This document shows, one piece after another, positions 54,595 through 64,000 of a stretch of 64,000 nt of DNA. Positions within the stretch are counted from its first letter, which is position 1, and every line of letters starts with the position of its first letter. This DNA comes from Oscillospiraceae bacterium (lineage in GTDB: Bacteria > Bacillota > Clostridia > Oscillospirales > CAG-272). The notes under the pieces are model-generated. The model did not search any database, was not told the origin of the DNA, and saw only the letters and a program-made list of their open reading frames with translations. The stretch lies in assembly GCA_015063385.1 (NCBI GenBank), contig SVUG01000001.1, positions 138,201 through 202,200 of the forward strand. The letters are read 5' to 3'. A program made the position numbers and the translations under genes.

Positions 54595-57500
54595 ATGAAA
54601 AAACTACTTACCCTTTTACTTGTTTTGACCCTTGCACTTGCTTCCTTCACCTCATGTTTCCTTTTTGCCGGTGATAATTCCGGCGACGGAAGCGGCACTG
54701 GCGACGGAAGCGGCACCGGCGATGGAAGTGGCACTGGTGACGGAAGTGGCACCGGCGAGTTTAAAGGCTGGCTTGACGGCGAGACTATATACTATCGCGG
54801 TGACAGTGTATTTCCTACCGATAACATGCGTATGCGTTTTGCAGTTGATGCAAACGTTGATCTCTCCTATGCAACCGACGTCGAGAACGGCAAATTATTT
54901 ATACTTGGCGAATACGACCACGAGTTGTCAAGACTTGCTTATTCGTCTCTTGAAAAGTATTTCGGTGGTGATGATGAAAACAACACAATATACGTTATCT
55001 ATACAGACGGAAGCTCTGTGGCTATAGCTTATAATAGCCTTGTTGCACGCTGGGCGGCGGTAGAGTATTTCCTTACCAATTATAAAAATATAGACCTGAC
55101 TACCGCAGGATTGGTACATTACAAGGAATTTAATACCTTATCCTACGTAAACGAAACCCGCGCTAATCTGCGTTCGGCTGACATTGCTGCAACCAGCAGC
55201 GTCTTTTCTGCAGATGCAGTAGCAGCGCTTGAGCTTCTGTACAGCCTCTATGACGAGGACGTATATTACTGGCTCGCAAACCTTTACGACCCTGAAATCG
55301 GCGCATTCTATTATTCCGGCTCTGCAAGAGATACAAAGGGCTTCCTTCCTGACCTTGAGTCTACCGCACAGGCACTTATTTTTATGGTTGACAGCGGTAT
55401 GCTCTCTGAATATGAGGGCAAGTACAAGAATGCACTTCCCGAGGAAATCAAGGCCGCAATTCTTAATTGGACCAAGGGCCTTCAGTCCTCTGAAAACGGA
55501 TACTTCTATCATCCTCAGTGGGGTGATGATATAACAAACAACCGTCGCGGTCGAGATCTCGGCTGGGCAAAGCGTATTATTTCCGGACTTGGAGCAAAGC
55601 CCTATTGGACTACTCCCGACGGCTTTGCGGGTGAAAACGGCAAGCCCGGCACGGCTACATCAACCGCTGCACTTACCTCCAGACTTGGCTCCGGCAGCGT
55701 TGCAACTGCTGTTTCCAAGGTTGTTTCTACGTCTCTTCCCGATTATCTTACAAGCGTAGATAAGTTCGTAGCTCACCTTGAAAATGATTACAACTGGGAT
55801 AGCAACTCCTACGCAGCAGGTAACGCGATTGAGTCCGACCTCGGACAGATTGTTGCAAGAGGTAAGGCTTATACTGACGCGCTTATCAACTTCCTTAACG
55901 GTAAGCAGAAGTCCAACGGTCTTTGGGAAAACACTGTAGACAAGGATTCTGTAAACGGATTCATGAAGATTTCCGGTGTCTACACCTCTCTTGGCGTTTC
56001 TATTCCTAAGGCTGAAGAGGCTATGAAGAGCGTTACTACAATGCTTACGTCCACCGATAAACCCGACCACGTTTGTACCGTATATAACGCGTGGGAGGCA
56101 GTAGCAAACATTCTTATCACCATAGAAAATAAGGGTGGAAAAGAAGAGGCTGACAGACTCAGAGTTACATTCAGAGAAGATGCTGCAAACCTTATCAAGA
56201 TAACCTATGATAAGATTAAGCTTTTCGAGAAGGAGGACGGCGGCTTCTCTTACTACACTAAGTATTCTGCTGCAAGATCGCAGGGTGTAGTTGTCTGTGT
56301 GGATAAGATGGCAGAGAGCGACGTAAACGCTACCAACATCTGTACAAACAGCTTGATTAACGCGATGTTCGACGTTTTCGGTGTAGATCAGGTTGAGCGC
56401 TACTATCCCGTTGACTTTGCTTACTTCTCCGACGTTCTTGCTGACCTTGGCGCTATCGTTAAGGATAAGATACTTAAGGCAGAAAAGGCTACCTTCGATG
56501 AGTATGACGCAGCTCTTGGCAACGAGGTTGGCGGCGTTGTCACATACCCCTCCGATTACAGTGAAAATATAGTTGGTGATTTCGATTCCATCGACTCTGA
56601 AACCTACAAGTGGTTCCAGTCCAGCGTGGTTCAGAATCCCGATCCCACCGCTGCAATAGGCGACCTTGTTCTTTATGCAAAGAACTTCGTTGATCCTACC
56701 GGTTCGAAGAAAGAGGCTCTCAAGCCCAGCAGCACTGTTTTCAATATTGCAAACGCAGGCATTGATAGCCTTGCAAACTGCTATGTTTACGACGCTGATA
56801 TGTATTTCGTTTCCGGCTATCTTCTTGATGACGGCACGAAGTACGAATACGGTAAGAAGAACAGCAGCGATGCTACAACCAAGGATCCCTTGCTTCAGCT
56901 TACCTTTAAGACCGAGTCGCTTCCTTGCGCACAGGTCAACTTCAACGTTTATACCGAAAATGGAAAGAATTACATTAAGATTGGCGAAAGCTATGCTGGT
57001 ATGGACGGAAAGAATGATGGCGTTGCTGGTGGTATACCCATGGATGAGTGGGTTCACATCAGAATCGAGTATTACAAGGATTACGAAGTTAAAGAAGACG
57101 GCTCTACCGGTGCATACCAGCCCAAGATGAAGGTATACGTTAACGAAACCTATTGGGGTGAGTGTGATGCAACCATTACCGGTGCAGACAAGACCGGTGC
57201 TGTCAACTACTACGATAGAAAGATAGACCGCGTTGCTATTTCTTACTACCGCTTCCTTTCCAGCGAGGTATACTTCAACAACGTGACCGCTGATAATTGC
57301 AGAAAAGACTACAAGCAGGAATTCAATTCTTCCGCGGTTGTTAATCCCTCGCTTCCCGATGAGGAAATGCGCGAGGTTGCAACCTTCGAGGACGGTCTTC
57401 TTAACACCTCCAACGTTGCTAATAAGATTAGAGTTTTGCACTTTGGTACTTATAAATACGTTAACGCTACCGAGGGTCAGACCTTCAACCCGAAGATTAG

Positions 57501-58827
57501 CTACAGCATCGTAGCAGACCCCAAGGATTCTGCTAACAAGGTTCTTAAGGTTATTGCTAGTAGCGATAAGCAGAATACATACTCGGATAAGCCCTCCAGA
57601 ACCGAGGTTAATATGTACAACGCTGCCGCAAACGGTACGGACTACACCTTCTCAGGCTCCTTCTACTACGATAAGAATATAAGCGTAGATACTCTTGTAA
57701 CACAGCTTGCATTCCTTGATACCAAGGATAATCAGCTTTATGTTATTGGTATTAATGCACAGAGCGGCGGTTTAATATCTCTTGAATCCCAGAACGGAAC
57801 AAAGGCAGCTATAGCTACCGATATCGCTCGTAACGATTGGTTTGACCTTAAGGTTGTATTCCACAGAGGCGGAACTGCCGAGACCACAGGTGCAGATATT
57901 TACTTAAATGGTGAGAAGGTTTATACCGATAACACCTATAAGGATACTGCCGTTAGCGGATCTGATCCTACGGCAAAGGTTGCTATTATTCACCAGAAGT
58001 CCAACAATTCCACTCTCTATCTTGATGATCTCTCGCTTGTAAGAAGCGGTGAAATAGTTGAGGCTACCGAGAGCGAGGATAAGGTTGCAGATTTCGAGGA
58101 AGGCTACAACACTAAGTACGTTCATAGCTTTAGCTACAACGGCACAACCGAGCTTGCAGTGACGGACATAGACGAAGTCCTTATGAGCAACCTTTACACT
58201 AAGTATTCTCTTCATACCGACCCCGTTGACAAAGCTAATACTTGTCTTCGTGCTGTAAACAAGAACGGTGGATCCAAGGCAGGCTACACTAAGGTTGACA
58301 TCTCTAACGACGATCCCGCGGGCGATTGCTATACCTTTGAGACCAGAATGTACGTTGAAACCTATAGTGCAAGCTACAACCTTACTCAGATTCAGTTCAT
58401 TGATAAGGACGGTGGCATTGCATTCAACGCTTACACGTCGATAGATAAGACTACCGGCAACTTTAAGATTGCTACTACCGGCAGCGGCACGTTCCCTGCA
58501 GCAGGCACCAGCCTTCTTGACAGCAGCATAGCTGTTAAACCTAAGACCTGGTTCACTCTCCGTATGGAATTCTATAACAAGGGCGCTAGCGCAGGAACCT
58601 CTAATACCTATATGAAGATATACGTTAAGTATACTCCTGAAGTGGCAGAGGGCGAGACTCCCGTAGAGGTTGAGCAGCTCGCGTTCAGTGGCGTAGCATA
58701 CGCTACTCTTGGTGCAGAAATCGATCACGTTAACCTTATCCACGTTAAGACTGCAAAGTCTAGCGCGGTACTCTTCGACGATATTTCTCTCACAAGAACC
58801 AACAAGGCATACGCACAAGGCAACTGA
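54595..58827 (+). CDS. 1410-aa multidomain lipoprotein: linker, N-terminal domain, 446-aa-protein-like domain, three LamG-like modules
   Basis: Lipobox LASFTSC; (GDGSGT)n linker; C-terminus LFDDISLTRTNKAYAQGN. Confidence 0.87.
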   Translation: MKKLLTLLLVLTLALASFTSCFLFAGDNSGDGSGTGDGSGTGDGSGTGDGSGTGEFKGWLDGETIYYRGDSVFPTDNMRMRFAVDANVDLSYATDVENGKLFILGEYDHELSRLAYSSLEKYFGGDDENNTIYVIYTDGSSVAIAYNSLVARWAAVEYFLTNYKNIDLTTAGLVHYKEFNTLSYVNETRANLRSADIAATSSVFSADAVAALELLYSLYDEDVYYWLANLYDPEIGAFYYSGSARDTKGFLPDLESTAQALIFMVDSGMLSEYEGKYKNALPEEIKAAILNWTKGLQSSENGYFYHPQWGDDITNNRRGRDLGWAKRIISGLGAKPYWTTPDGFAGENGKPGTATSTAALTSRLGSGSVATAVSKVVSTSLPDYLTSVDKFVAHLENDYNWDSNSYAAGNAIESDLGQIVARGKAYTDALINFLNGKQKSNGLWENTVDKDSVNGFMKISGVYTSLGVSIPKAEEAMKSVTTMLTSTDKPDHVCTVYNAWEAVANILITIENKGGKEEADRLRVTFREDAANLIKITYDKIKLFEKEDGGFSYYTKYSAARSQGVVVCVDKMAESDVNATNICTNSLINAMFDVFGVDQVERYYPVDFAYFSDVLADLGAIVKDKILKAEKATFDEYDAALGNEVGGVVTYPSDYSENIVGDFDSIDSETYKWFQSSVVQNPDPTAAIGDLVLYAKNFVDPTGSKKEALKPSSTVFNIANAGIDSLANCYVYDADMYFVSGYLLDDGTKYEYGKKNSSDATTKDPLLQLTFKTESLPCAQVNFNVYTENGKNYIKIGESYAGMDGKNDGVAGGIPMDEWVHIRIEYYKDYEVKEDGSTGAYQPKMKVYVNETYWGECDATITGADKTGAVNYYDRKIDRVAISYYRFLSSEVYFNNVTADNCRKDYKQEFNSSAVVNPSLPDEEMREVATFEDGLLNTSNVANKIRVLHFGTYKYVNATEGQTFNPKISYSIVADPKDSANKVLKVIASSDKQNTYSDKPSRTEVNMYNAAANGTDYTFSGSFYYDKNISVDTLVTQLAFLDTKDNQLYVIGINAQSGGLISLESQNGTKAAIATDIARNDWFDLKVVFHRGGTAETTGADIYLNGEKVYTDNTYKDTAVSGSDPTAKVAIIHQKSNNSTLYLDDLSLVRSGEIVEATESEDKVADFEEGYNTKYVHSFSYNGTTELAVTDIDEVLMSNLYTKYSLHTDPVDKANTCLRAVNKNGGSKAGYTKVDISNDDPAGDCYTFETRMYVETYSASYNLTQIQFIDKDGGIAFNAYTSIDKTTGNFKIATTGSGTFPAAGTSLLDSSIAVKPKTWFTLRMEFYNKGASAGTSNTYMKIYVKYTPEVAEGETPVEVEQLAFSGVAYATLGAEIDHVNLIHVKTAKSSAVLFDDISLTRTNKAYAQGN
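54681..54755 (+). repeat. 18-bp coding tandem repeat (GDGSGT) x4
   Basis: ggcgacggaagcggcact repeated with synonymous changes. Confidence 0.85.
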
Positions 58828-58877
58828 TAAAATTGTCGATTTTTGCAAATTAAAGTAGTCAAAACGGCATAATATGA

Positions 58878-58922
58878 AAAAGGCTATCTCGGGCGAAAGC
58901 TCGGGATAGCCGATTTTTTTGT
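58878..58922 (+). terminator. Intrinsic terminator
   Basis: aaaaggctatctcgggcgaaagctcgggatagccgattttttt. Confidence 0.8.
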
Positions 58923-58950
58923 TTGTTTTTAGCCGAAGTTTTTGTTGTTT

Positions 58951-59706
58951 TTATTTTTGGTGGTCTAGCGATTTTGCAAATTCTCTCGGGGTTTTTCCCA
59001 CAATTTCGAGGAATTCTCGGTTAAAGGTGCGCGTGCAGGAAAAGCCCGATGCCTCCGCAACCTCTGTAATCGTGTAGTTTCCGCTCGAAAGCATACGGCA
59101 CGCCTCGTCGATTTTTATGGCGGTGACGTATTTCTTGAAATTCACTCCCGTCATTTTTTTAAAGAACTTGGATATGTAGCTGTAGTCGTATCCGACTGCA
59201 AGCGCTGCGTCTCTCAAGGTGCACGCTTTCGTGTAGCTTTTCGAGATATAAGTGAGTATTTTTGATAGTAAATCATCCTCATCGCTCTCCCTTTCGACGT
59301 ATTTTGCATTGGCGTCGAACAGTCCGCAGATGCCGTAGCACATAGCCTTTCTTAAGATATCGTTTTCGGGAGTAATGTCCCAAGGCTCAAAGAGAAATTT
59401 ATTGCTTTCGGGAATAAGACTTGCGCCCTTGTTGAAGCTACTGACGATATCAGGAGAAAAAATGCATACCCAGCTCGCAGCGCCTGCATCGGCAAAATAT
59501 TCGTGGCGTTGATAGGGAAATACCAGCACGGCGTCACCTGCAGAAAGAATATATTCCTTGCCGTCGATTATAGCTAGTGCATTGCCTGCGGTCACCGCAT
59601 AGCATTCGAACGAGCGGTGAATATGCAAAGGAAATCCCCTTTCTTTGCTATTGCGAGTTATTAAAAAATGGTTGCCTGCGGTGGAATGATGAGCCTCAAA
59701 AAACAT
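58951..59706 (-). CDS. AraC-family regulator with N-terminal cupin
   Basis: SAGDAVLVFPYQRHEYFA; SGFSCTRTFNREFLEIVGKTPREFAKSL. Confidence 0.9.
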   Translation of the reverse strand: MFFEAHHSTAGNHFLITRNSKERGFPLHIHRSFECYAVTAGNALAIIDGKEYILSAGDAVLVFPYQRHEYFADAGAASWVCIFSPDIVSSFNKGASLIPESNKFLFEPWDITPENDILRKAMCYGICGLFDANAKYVERESDEDDLLSKILTYISKSYTKACTLRDAALAVGYDYSYISKFFKKMTGVNFKKYVTAIKIDEACRMLSSGNYTITEVAEASGFSCTRTFNREFLEIVGKTPREFAKSLDHQK

Positions 59707-59812
59707 ATCTTACCTCTTAAAAGACAAATTTTGTCTATTATTATACTATTTTATTACTTGTTTGTCAATATAATGTCCTGTATAATTAAAACAAAACTCT
59801 TTGGAGGCTATT

Positions 59813-61777
59813 ATGAAATACGACCTTAAAAACTTTACTGTAGAAGAAAAGGTGCGACTTCTCGCAGGCAAGGATTTCTGGCATACGGAGGACCTTGACG
59901 GAAAGGTGTATGGCATCAAGGTGTCTGACGGTCCATCGGGCCTTCGCACTGCTGTAATAGACGAGGACGGAGCAAGGCGATATTTACCTGCCGTTGCATT
60001 TCCATCAACTCAGGTGCTCTCACAAACGTGGAGGCCTGAACTTGCATATCGAACGGGTGAAATGCTCGCTGACGAGTGCATTGAGCGCGGTGTTGACGTT
60101 CTTTTAGCGCCCGGAGTAAATGTGAAGCGACTTCCCACGTGCGGCAGAAATTTTGAGTACGTTTCAGAGGACCCCTATCTTTCGGGCATTTTCGGCAGGG
60201 AATACATAAAAGGAGTGCAGGCCCATCACGTTGGAACGTCCCTTAAGCATTATTGCTTAAACAATCAGGAAAACGCACGCCACACTCAATCAAGTGAGAT
60301 TGACGAGCGAACACTCAGAGAAATCTATACCTATAACTTTAAGCTTGCTCTTGAGGCAAAGCCTTGGACGGTTATGTCCTCCTACAACCGTGTAAACGGC
60401 ATAAAGGTCTCACAACACAAGAAGCTTTACGATATGCTGCGCGGTGAGATGGGATTTGACGGCCTTATTATGTCGGACTGGGAGGCGGTGGTTGATCACG
60501 TTGCTTCTGTTAAGAGCGGTGTAAACCTTGAGATGCCATTTAATAAAGAAAATTACGAGGCGCTTCTTTCCGCCGTAGAGAGCGGAGATATCAGCGAGGC
60601 AGAGCTTGACGAATGTTGTTCAAAGATGCTTTGGCTTGCCGAACTGTGCGAGAACGAATCTAAGCTTCGTAGGGTAGAAACCACCGTTCAGGAGCGCAGA
60701 ACGACATCCGAGAGGGTTGCAGAGGAGGGAATAGTTCTACTTAAAAACAACGGAATTCTTCCTCTTTTGGATGGCATGAGTGTTTCCGTCTCTGGTGATG
60801 CTGCGGTGATGAACGTTTGCGGTGAGGGATCGGCAAAGGTATGGCTTGACCACGACGTACCTAAGCTCCCCGATGAGCTACAGCGCGAGCTTCCCTCGTC
60901 GGAAGTTTCCTATCTTCAGTATCCAATAGGAAATCTTTCAAGAGGAAACGCTGCGAAAATTATAAATAACGCATACGGCAAGGACGCCGCCATAATCTGC
61001 GTGCATCAGGTGGATATGGAGGAGGTCGACAGAAACGGTATTCGACTCCCCGGGCTTATGGAGGAAATGATAATTGAAACCGCGCGCAAAAACGAGAATA
61101 CGATAGTAGTTCTTTACTGCGGCTCGGTAATTGATATGACGGCTTGGGAAAAATACGCTTCTGCGATAATTGCGGTTGGCTACCCTGGCGAGCGCGGAAA
61201 CGCAGCCCTTGCAAAAATACTTTCGGGCAAAATCAACCCCTCGGGTAAAACCACTGAGACCTATCCACTGACCGAGCAGGATTGCCTTGCAACCCGCTGC
61301 TTCCGCGATCTTTGCCACAGCGTGTATTCCGACGGTCTGCTCGTTGGATACCGTTGGTACGACACCGCAAAATATATGGGTAGAGAAGCCGAGGCTAGAG
61401 TGATGTATCCATTCGGACACGGCCTGTCCTATTCTACGTTTGAGTATTCCAACCTGACTCTTACTAACGACGGTGATAGCATAATCGTGGAGTTTGACGT
61501 CACCAACACCTCCGACCGCGACGGTGCAGAGTGCGCGCAGGTGTATTTCAGAGACCCCGTTTGCTCGGTTTTCCGTCCCTATAAGGAGCTTTGCGGATTT
61601 GAGAAGCGGCTTATCAAGGCAGGAAAAACCGAGCACTACTCGGTCAGCGTTCCAACTGAATATCTCGCCTTTTATTCCGAGGGCTACGAGAAGTGGATTG
61701 TTGAGCCCGGAGATTTCGAGCTTCACGTTGGTGCGAGCTGCAGCGACATCCGACTTAAAGGTCGCATAAAAATATAA
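59813..61777 (+). CDS. Glycoside hydrolase family 3 (beta-glucosidase-like)
   Basis: VSDGPSGLRTA, LLAPGVNVKRLPTCGRNFEYVSEDPYLSG, MSDWEAV, YPFGHGLSYSTFEY. Confidence 0.92.
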   Translation: MKYDLKNFTVEEKVRLLAGKDFWHTEDLDGKVYGIKVSDGPSGLRTAVIDEDGARRYLPAVAFPSTQVLSQTWRPELAYRTGEMLADECIERGVDVLLAPGVNVKRLPTCGRNFEYVSEDPYLSGIFGREYIKGVQAHHVGTSLKHYCLNNQENARHTQSSEIDERTLREIYTYNFKLALEAKPWTVMSSYNRVNGIKVSQHKKLYDMLRGEMGFDGLIMSDWEAVVDHVASVKSGVNLEMPFNKENYEALLSAVESGDISEAELDECCSKMLWLAELCENESKLRRVETTVQERRTTSERVAEEGIVLLKNNGILPLLDGMSVSVSGDAAVMNVCGEGSAKVWLDHDVPKLPDELQRELPSSEVSYLQYPIGNLSRGNAAKIINNAYGKDAAIICVHQVDMEEVDRNGIRLPGLMEEMIIETARKNENTIVVLYCGSVIDMTAWEKYASAIIAVGYPGERGNAALAKILSGKINPSGKTTETYPLTEQDCLATRCFRDLCHSVYSDGLLVGYRWYDTAKYMGREAEARVMYPFGHGLSYSTFEYSNLTLTNDGDSIIVEFDVTNTSDRDGAECAQVYFRDPVCSVFRPYKELCGFEKRLIKAGKTEHYSVSVPTEYLAFYSEGYEKWIVEPGDFELHVGASCSDIRLKGRIKI

Positions 61778-61789
61778 ATTAAAATCATA

Positions 61790-61846
61790 AGCAGGAGCTT
61801 CTAGAGTGTTCTCCGTTGAGGTGCACGATAAAAGCTCCTGCTTTTG
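61790..61846 (+). terminator. Intrinsic terminator
   Basis: agcaggagctt...aaagctcctgctttt. Confidence 0.7.
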
Positions 61847-61878
61847 CCGTTATGAGCAACAAAAATATTGTTAAACTA

Positions 61879-61925
61879 TTGACAATCTTCAAAAATAGAT
61901 GTATAATATAAAATGAACGGGTTCA
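61879..61925 (+). promoter_or_regulatory. TetR-gene promoter TTGACA-17-TATAAT with palindrome TGAACGGGTTCA at the start region
   Basis: ttgacaatcttcaaaaatagatgtataatataaaatgaacgggttca. Confidence 0.7.
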
Positions 61926-61948
61926 TAAAAGGTGAAAAGAGGTAAAAT

Positions 61949-62458
61949 ATGCCCAAAATTATAGAAAACGTCAGGGAAGCTCTTATTTGCGAGGCGAAGC
62001 GCCAGATTGCAGAGCAGGGCTATAAAGCAACTACCATTCGCTCTGTCGCCACGGGGTGCGGTATAGCAGTTGGCACGGTTTATAACTACTTTTCGTCCAA
62101 GGATATGCTTATCGCGAGCTTTATTTTAGAGGATTGGATTTCGGTGCTTAACACTCTTAAGGAGGAGTCGTTTGACTCTCCAAGGGAACGCCTGTTTGCA
62201 ATCTATAGCGAGCTTATCAAGTTTGCAAAAGAACATTCAGCAGTATTTACTGATAAGGACGCAATGAGTGTCTACAGCTCGTCGTTTTATGAAAAGCATA
62301 GCCTTTTGCGCAGTCAGCTCGCCGACCTGATAGCTCCTGTGGTAATAAACGGCGACGGTTTTGAGGCGGAATTTATAGCAGAATCAATTCTCACCTGGAC
62401 TATGGCAGGCAAGAGCTTTGACGAGATTTACAGTGTTATTAAAAAAATTATTATATAA
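61949..62458 (+). CDS. TetR/AcrR-family regulator
   Basis: AKRQIAEQGYKATTIRSVATGCGIAVGTVYNYFSSKDMLI. Confidence 0.92.
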   Translation: MPKIIENVREALICEAKRQIAEQGYKATTIRSVATGCGIAVGTVYNYFSSKDMLIASFILEDWISVLNTLKEESFDSPRERLFAIYSELIKFAKEHSAVFTDKDAMSVYSSSFYEKHSLLRSQLADLIAPVVINGDGFEAEFIAESILTWTMAGKSFDEIYSVIKKIII

Positions 62459-62471
62459 AAGGAGAAAAACA

Positions 62472-63398
62472 ATGAGCAGCTTTGAAAATCTTCGCATCGT
62501 GGATAATTTCTATCAGACTAGTCTTTATTTCCCGATGCCCACCGTCATTATTTCTACGCTTTGCGAGAACGGCATGACCAATCTTGGTCCTTATTCTCTC
62601 GTTCAGCCCTATTACGTTGCAGGAAAGGATTATTACGCAATGCTTCTGTGCTGCCGCAATTCCTCTAACACCGCGCAGAACATTCTTCGCAACGGCAAAT
62701 GTACCCTTAACTTTATCGATGACAAGCCTTCAACCTTTAAAGAGGCTGTAAAGCTTTCCTGGCCCGGCGATAAGCCCGAGGAGAAGATGCCTAAGTGCAA
62801 CTTCAAGCTTGAAAAGAGTCTTATCGAGGAGGAAACCGGTGAGACTCGCCCCATGGTTCTTACCGACGCTATTGAGGCGATTGAGTGTACCTGGGTAAGA
62901 GAGCTTGAGGGCGCTGACAAATTTTCCGCAGGCGAGCTTAACGGCTACGAGCCGCCCTATAACGACTTCAACGGTATCACCTCGAAGTTCGGTGCGCACT
63001 TTATTCTTAAGGTTGACAAGATTCTTATGAAGAAAAAGTATGCTGATGCTATTATCAACGGTGTCAGAGCAAAGGATTTCCCCGCGCTTCCCGTTGACTA
63101 CGGCTACCGTGACTCTAAGAACTTCTGGTTCCACAGAAAGACCAGAATGAGAGCCGAGCTTCTGCAGATGCGTCAGGCAAGCCTTGAGTCCGTTCGCTAT
63201 GCAGCAGACCGCGCTGACGACAAGATTAAGTTTACCGACGAGGCACTTAAGACCGTGCTTGCAGTTCCGAGAGTATTCCTTCCTCTAGTTCTCAGAGGCT
63301 GCGTTGACTGGGCAAAGGAGAACGGAGTTGAACTTATCACCGAGGAGCACATGAAGATAATTAACGACAAGAGAGCCAAGGAAAAGGCTAAAAAGTAA
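62472..63398 (+). CDS. Flavin-reductase-like (FMN-binding) family protein
   Basis: YFPMPTVIISTLCENGMTNLGPYSLVQPYYVAGKDYYAMLLCCRNSSNTAQNILRNGKCTLNFI. Confidence 0.72.
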   Translation: MSSFENLRIVDNFYQTSLYFPMPTVIISTLCENGMTNLGPYSLVQPYYVAGKDYYAMLLCCRNSSNTAQNILRNGKCTLNFIDDKPSTFKEAVKLSWPGDKPEEKMPKCNFKLEKSLIEEETGETRPMVLTDAIEAIECTWVRELEGADKFSAGELNGYEPPYNDFNGITSKFGAHFILKVDKILMKKKYADAIINGVRAKDFPALPVDYGYRDSKNFWFHRKTRMRAELLQMRQASLESVRYAADRADDKIKFTDEALKTVLAVPRVFLPLVLRGCVDWAKENGVELITEEHMKIINDKRAKEKAKK

Positions 63399-63414
63399 AG
63401 GAGAATTTACATAA

Positions 63415-64000
63415 ATGAAGGTTTTACTTGCTGGCGCTTTTGGAAATCTGGGCGCAGATATACTTAAAGATTTGATTAAAAACGGCCACGACGTAGTGGC
63501 TGCAGATATAGCAGAGCGTGAGCTCGGCATCGAGAAAAAGTACGATTTCCGTAAAATCGACGTCACGAACCCCGAAACGCTTAAAGGAATTTGTGATGGC
63601 TGTGAGGCGGTTATCACTACGGTTGGACTCACCAAGGGCTCTGCTACCGTCACCCCTTATGAAATAGACTATCAGGGCAACCTTAATCTTCTTAACGAGG
63701 CGAAGGCGGCAGGCGTTAAGCACTTTACCTTTATCTCGGTAATTAAGGCCGACAAAGCGCCCCACATTCCTATGCTCGATGCAAAGGCAAAATTCGAGAA
63801 AGAGCTTATCGCAAGCGGTCTCAGTTATGTAATTCACCGTCCCACAGGCTATTTCTACGATATTATCAAGGTGTTTAAGCCTATGATTCTCAAGGGCGAG
63901 GTCACTCTCCTTGGCAAAAAGCCGATTCACGCTAACGTAATCTCCACTGAGGACTTTGCAGAGTTTATCGTTCTTCACATGACCGACGATAACGCTATGT
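63415..64000 (+). CDS. NAD(P)-binding SDR/NmrA-like protein (truncated by window edge)
   Basis: MKVLLAGAFGNLGADILKDLIKNGHDVVAADIAE...AAGVKHFTFISVIKAD; no stop before window end. Confidence 0.82.
   Translation, partial: MKVLLAGAFGNLGADILKDLIKNGHDVVAADIAERELGIEKKYDFRKIDVTNPETLKGICDGCEAVITTVGLTKGSATVTPYEIDYQGNLNLLNEAKAAGVKHFTFISVIKADKAPHIPMLDAKAKFEKELIASGLSYVIHRPTGYFYDIIKVFKPMILKGEVTLLGKKPIHANVISTEDFAEFIVLHMTDDNAM

Noticed and set aside
54561-54752. Minus-strand ORF MPLPSPVPLPSPVPLPSPV
   Set aside because: Reverse complement of the GDGSGT coding repeat.
55660-57441. 593-aa minus-strand ORF inside the 1410-aa gene
   Set aside because: Antisense shadow of a Gly/Asn/Asp-rich gene with strong codon bias; the plus-strand frame is continuous and homologous to the neighbouring protein.

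Overview
Window of a low/medium-GC Gram-positive chromosome. Gene content (Feo, desulfoferrodoxin, DUF1667/GlpAB-like operon, EndoI surface nucleases, split MetH, two types of PFK) suggests an anaerobic gut-type Clostridia; this taxonomic placement is inference. About 56 coding genes and two tRNAs are supported. Most of 1-48 kb is housekeeping: guaB (partial), cyclophilin, holA, mgsA, pfkA, GMP synthase ATPPase, duplicated ABC exporters with a two-component system, two secreted EndoI nucleases, ferritin/desulfoferrodoxin/Crp-Fnr/thioredoxin, feoAB, metF/metH, coaX, an M16C protease and a GlpAB/DUF1667 operon. The most interesting parts are: (1) two tRNA-associated hairpin-array repeat elements, at tRNA-Met 27990-28254 and at tRNA-Thr 31801-32576 with two 305-bp tandem units; both carry mirrored copies of the adjacent tRNA 3' end; (2) a locus at 48.0-58.8 kb with PocR/AraC and XRE regulators, a GH20-like enzyme, an unannotated 49-aa peptide, a secreted 490-aa protein, a 446-aa toroid-like protein and a 1410-aa lipoprotein containing a homolog of it, with a shared upstream DNA motif repeated at two promoters; (3) well-formed regulatory palindromes at the feoA/feoB, Crp/dfx/trxA and TetR promoters. 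All family assignments come from reading the sequences, without database searches.
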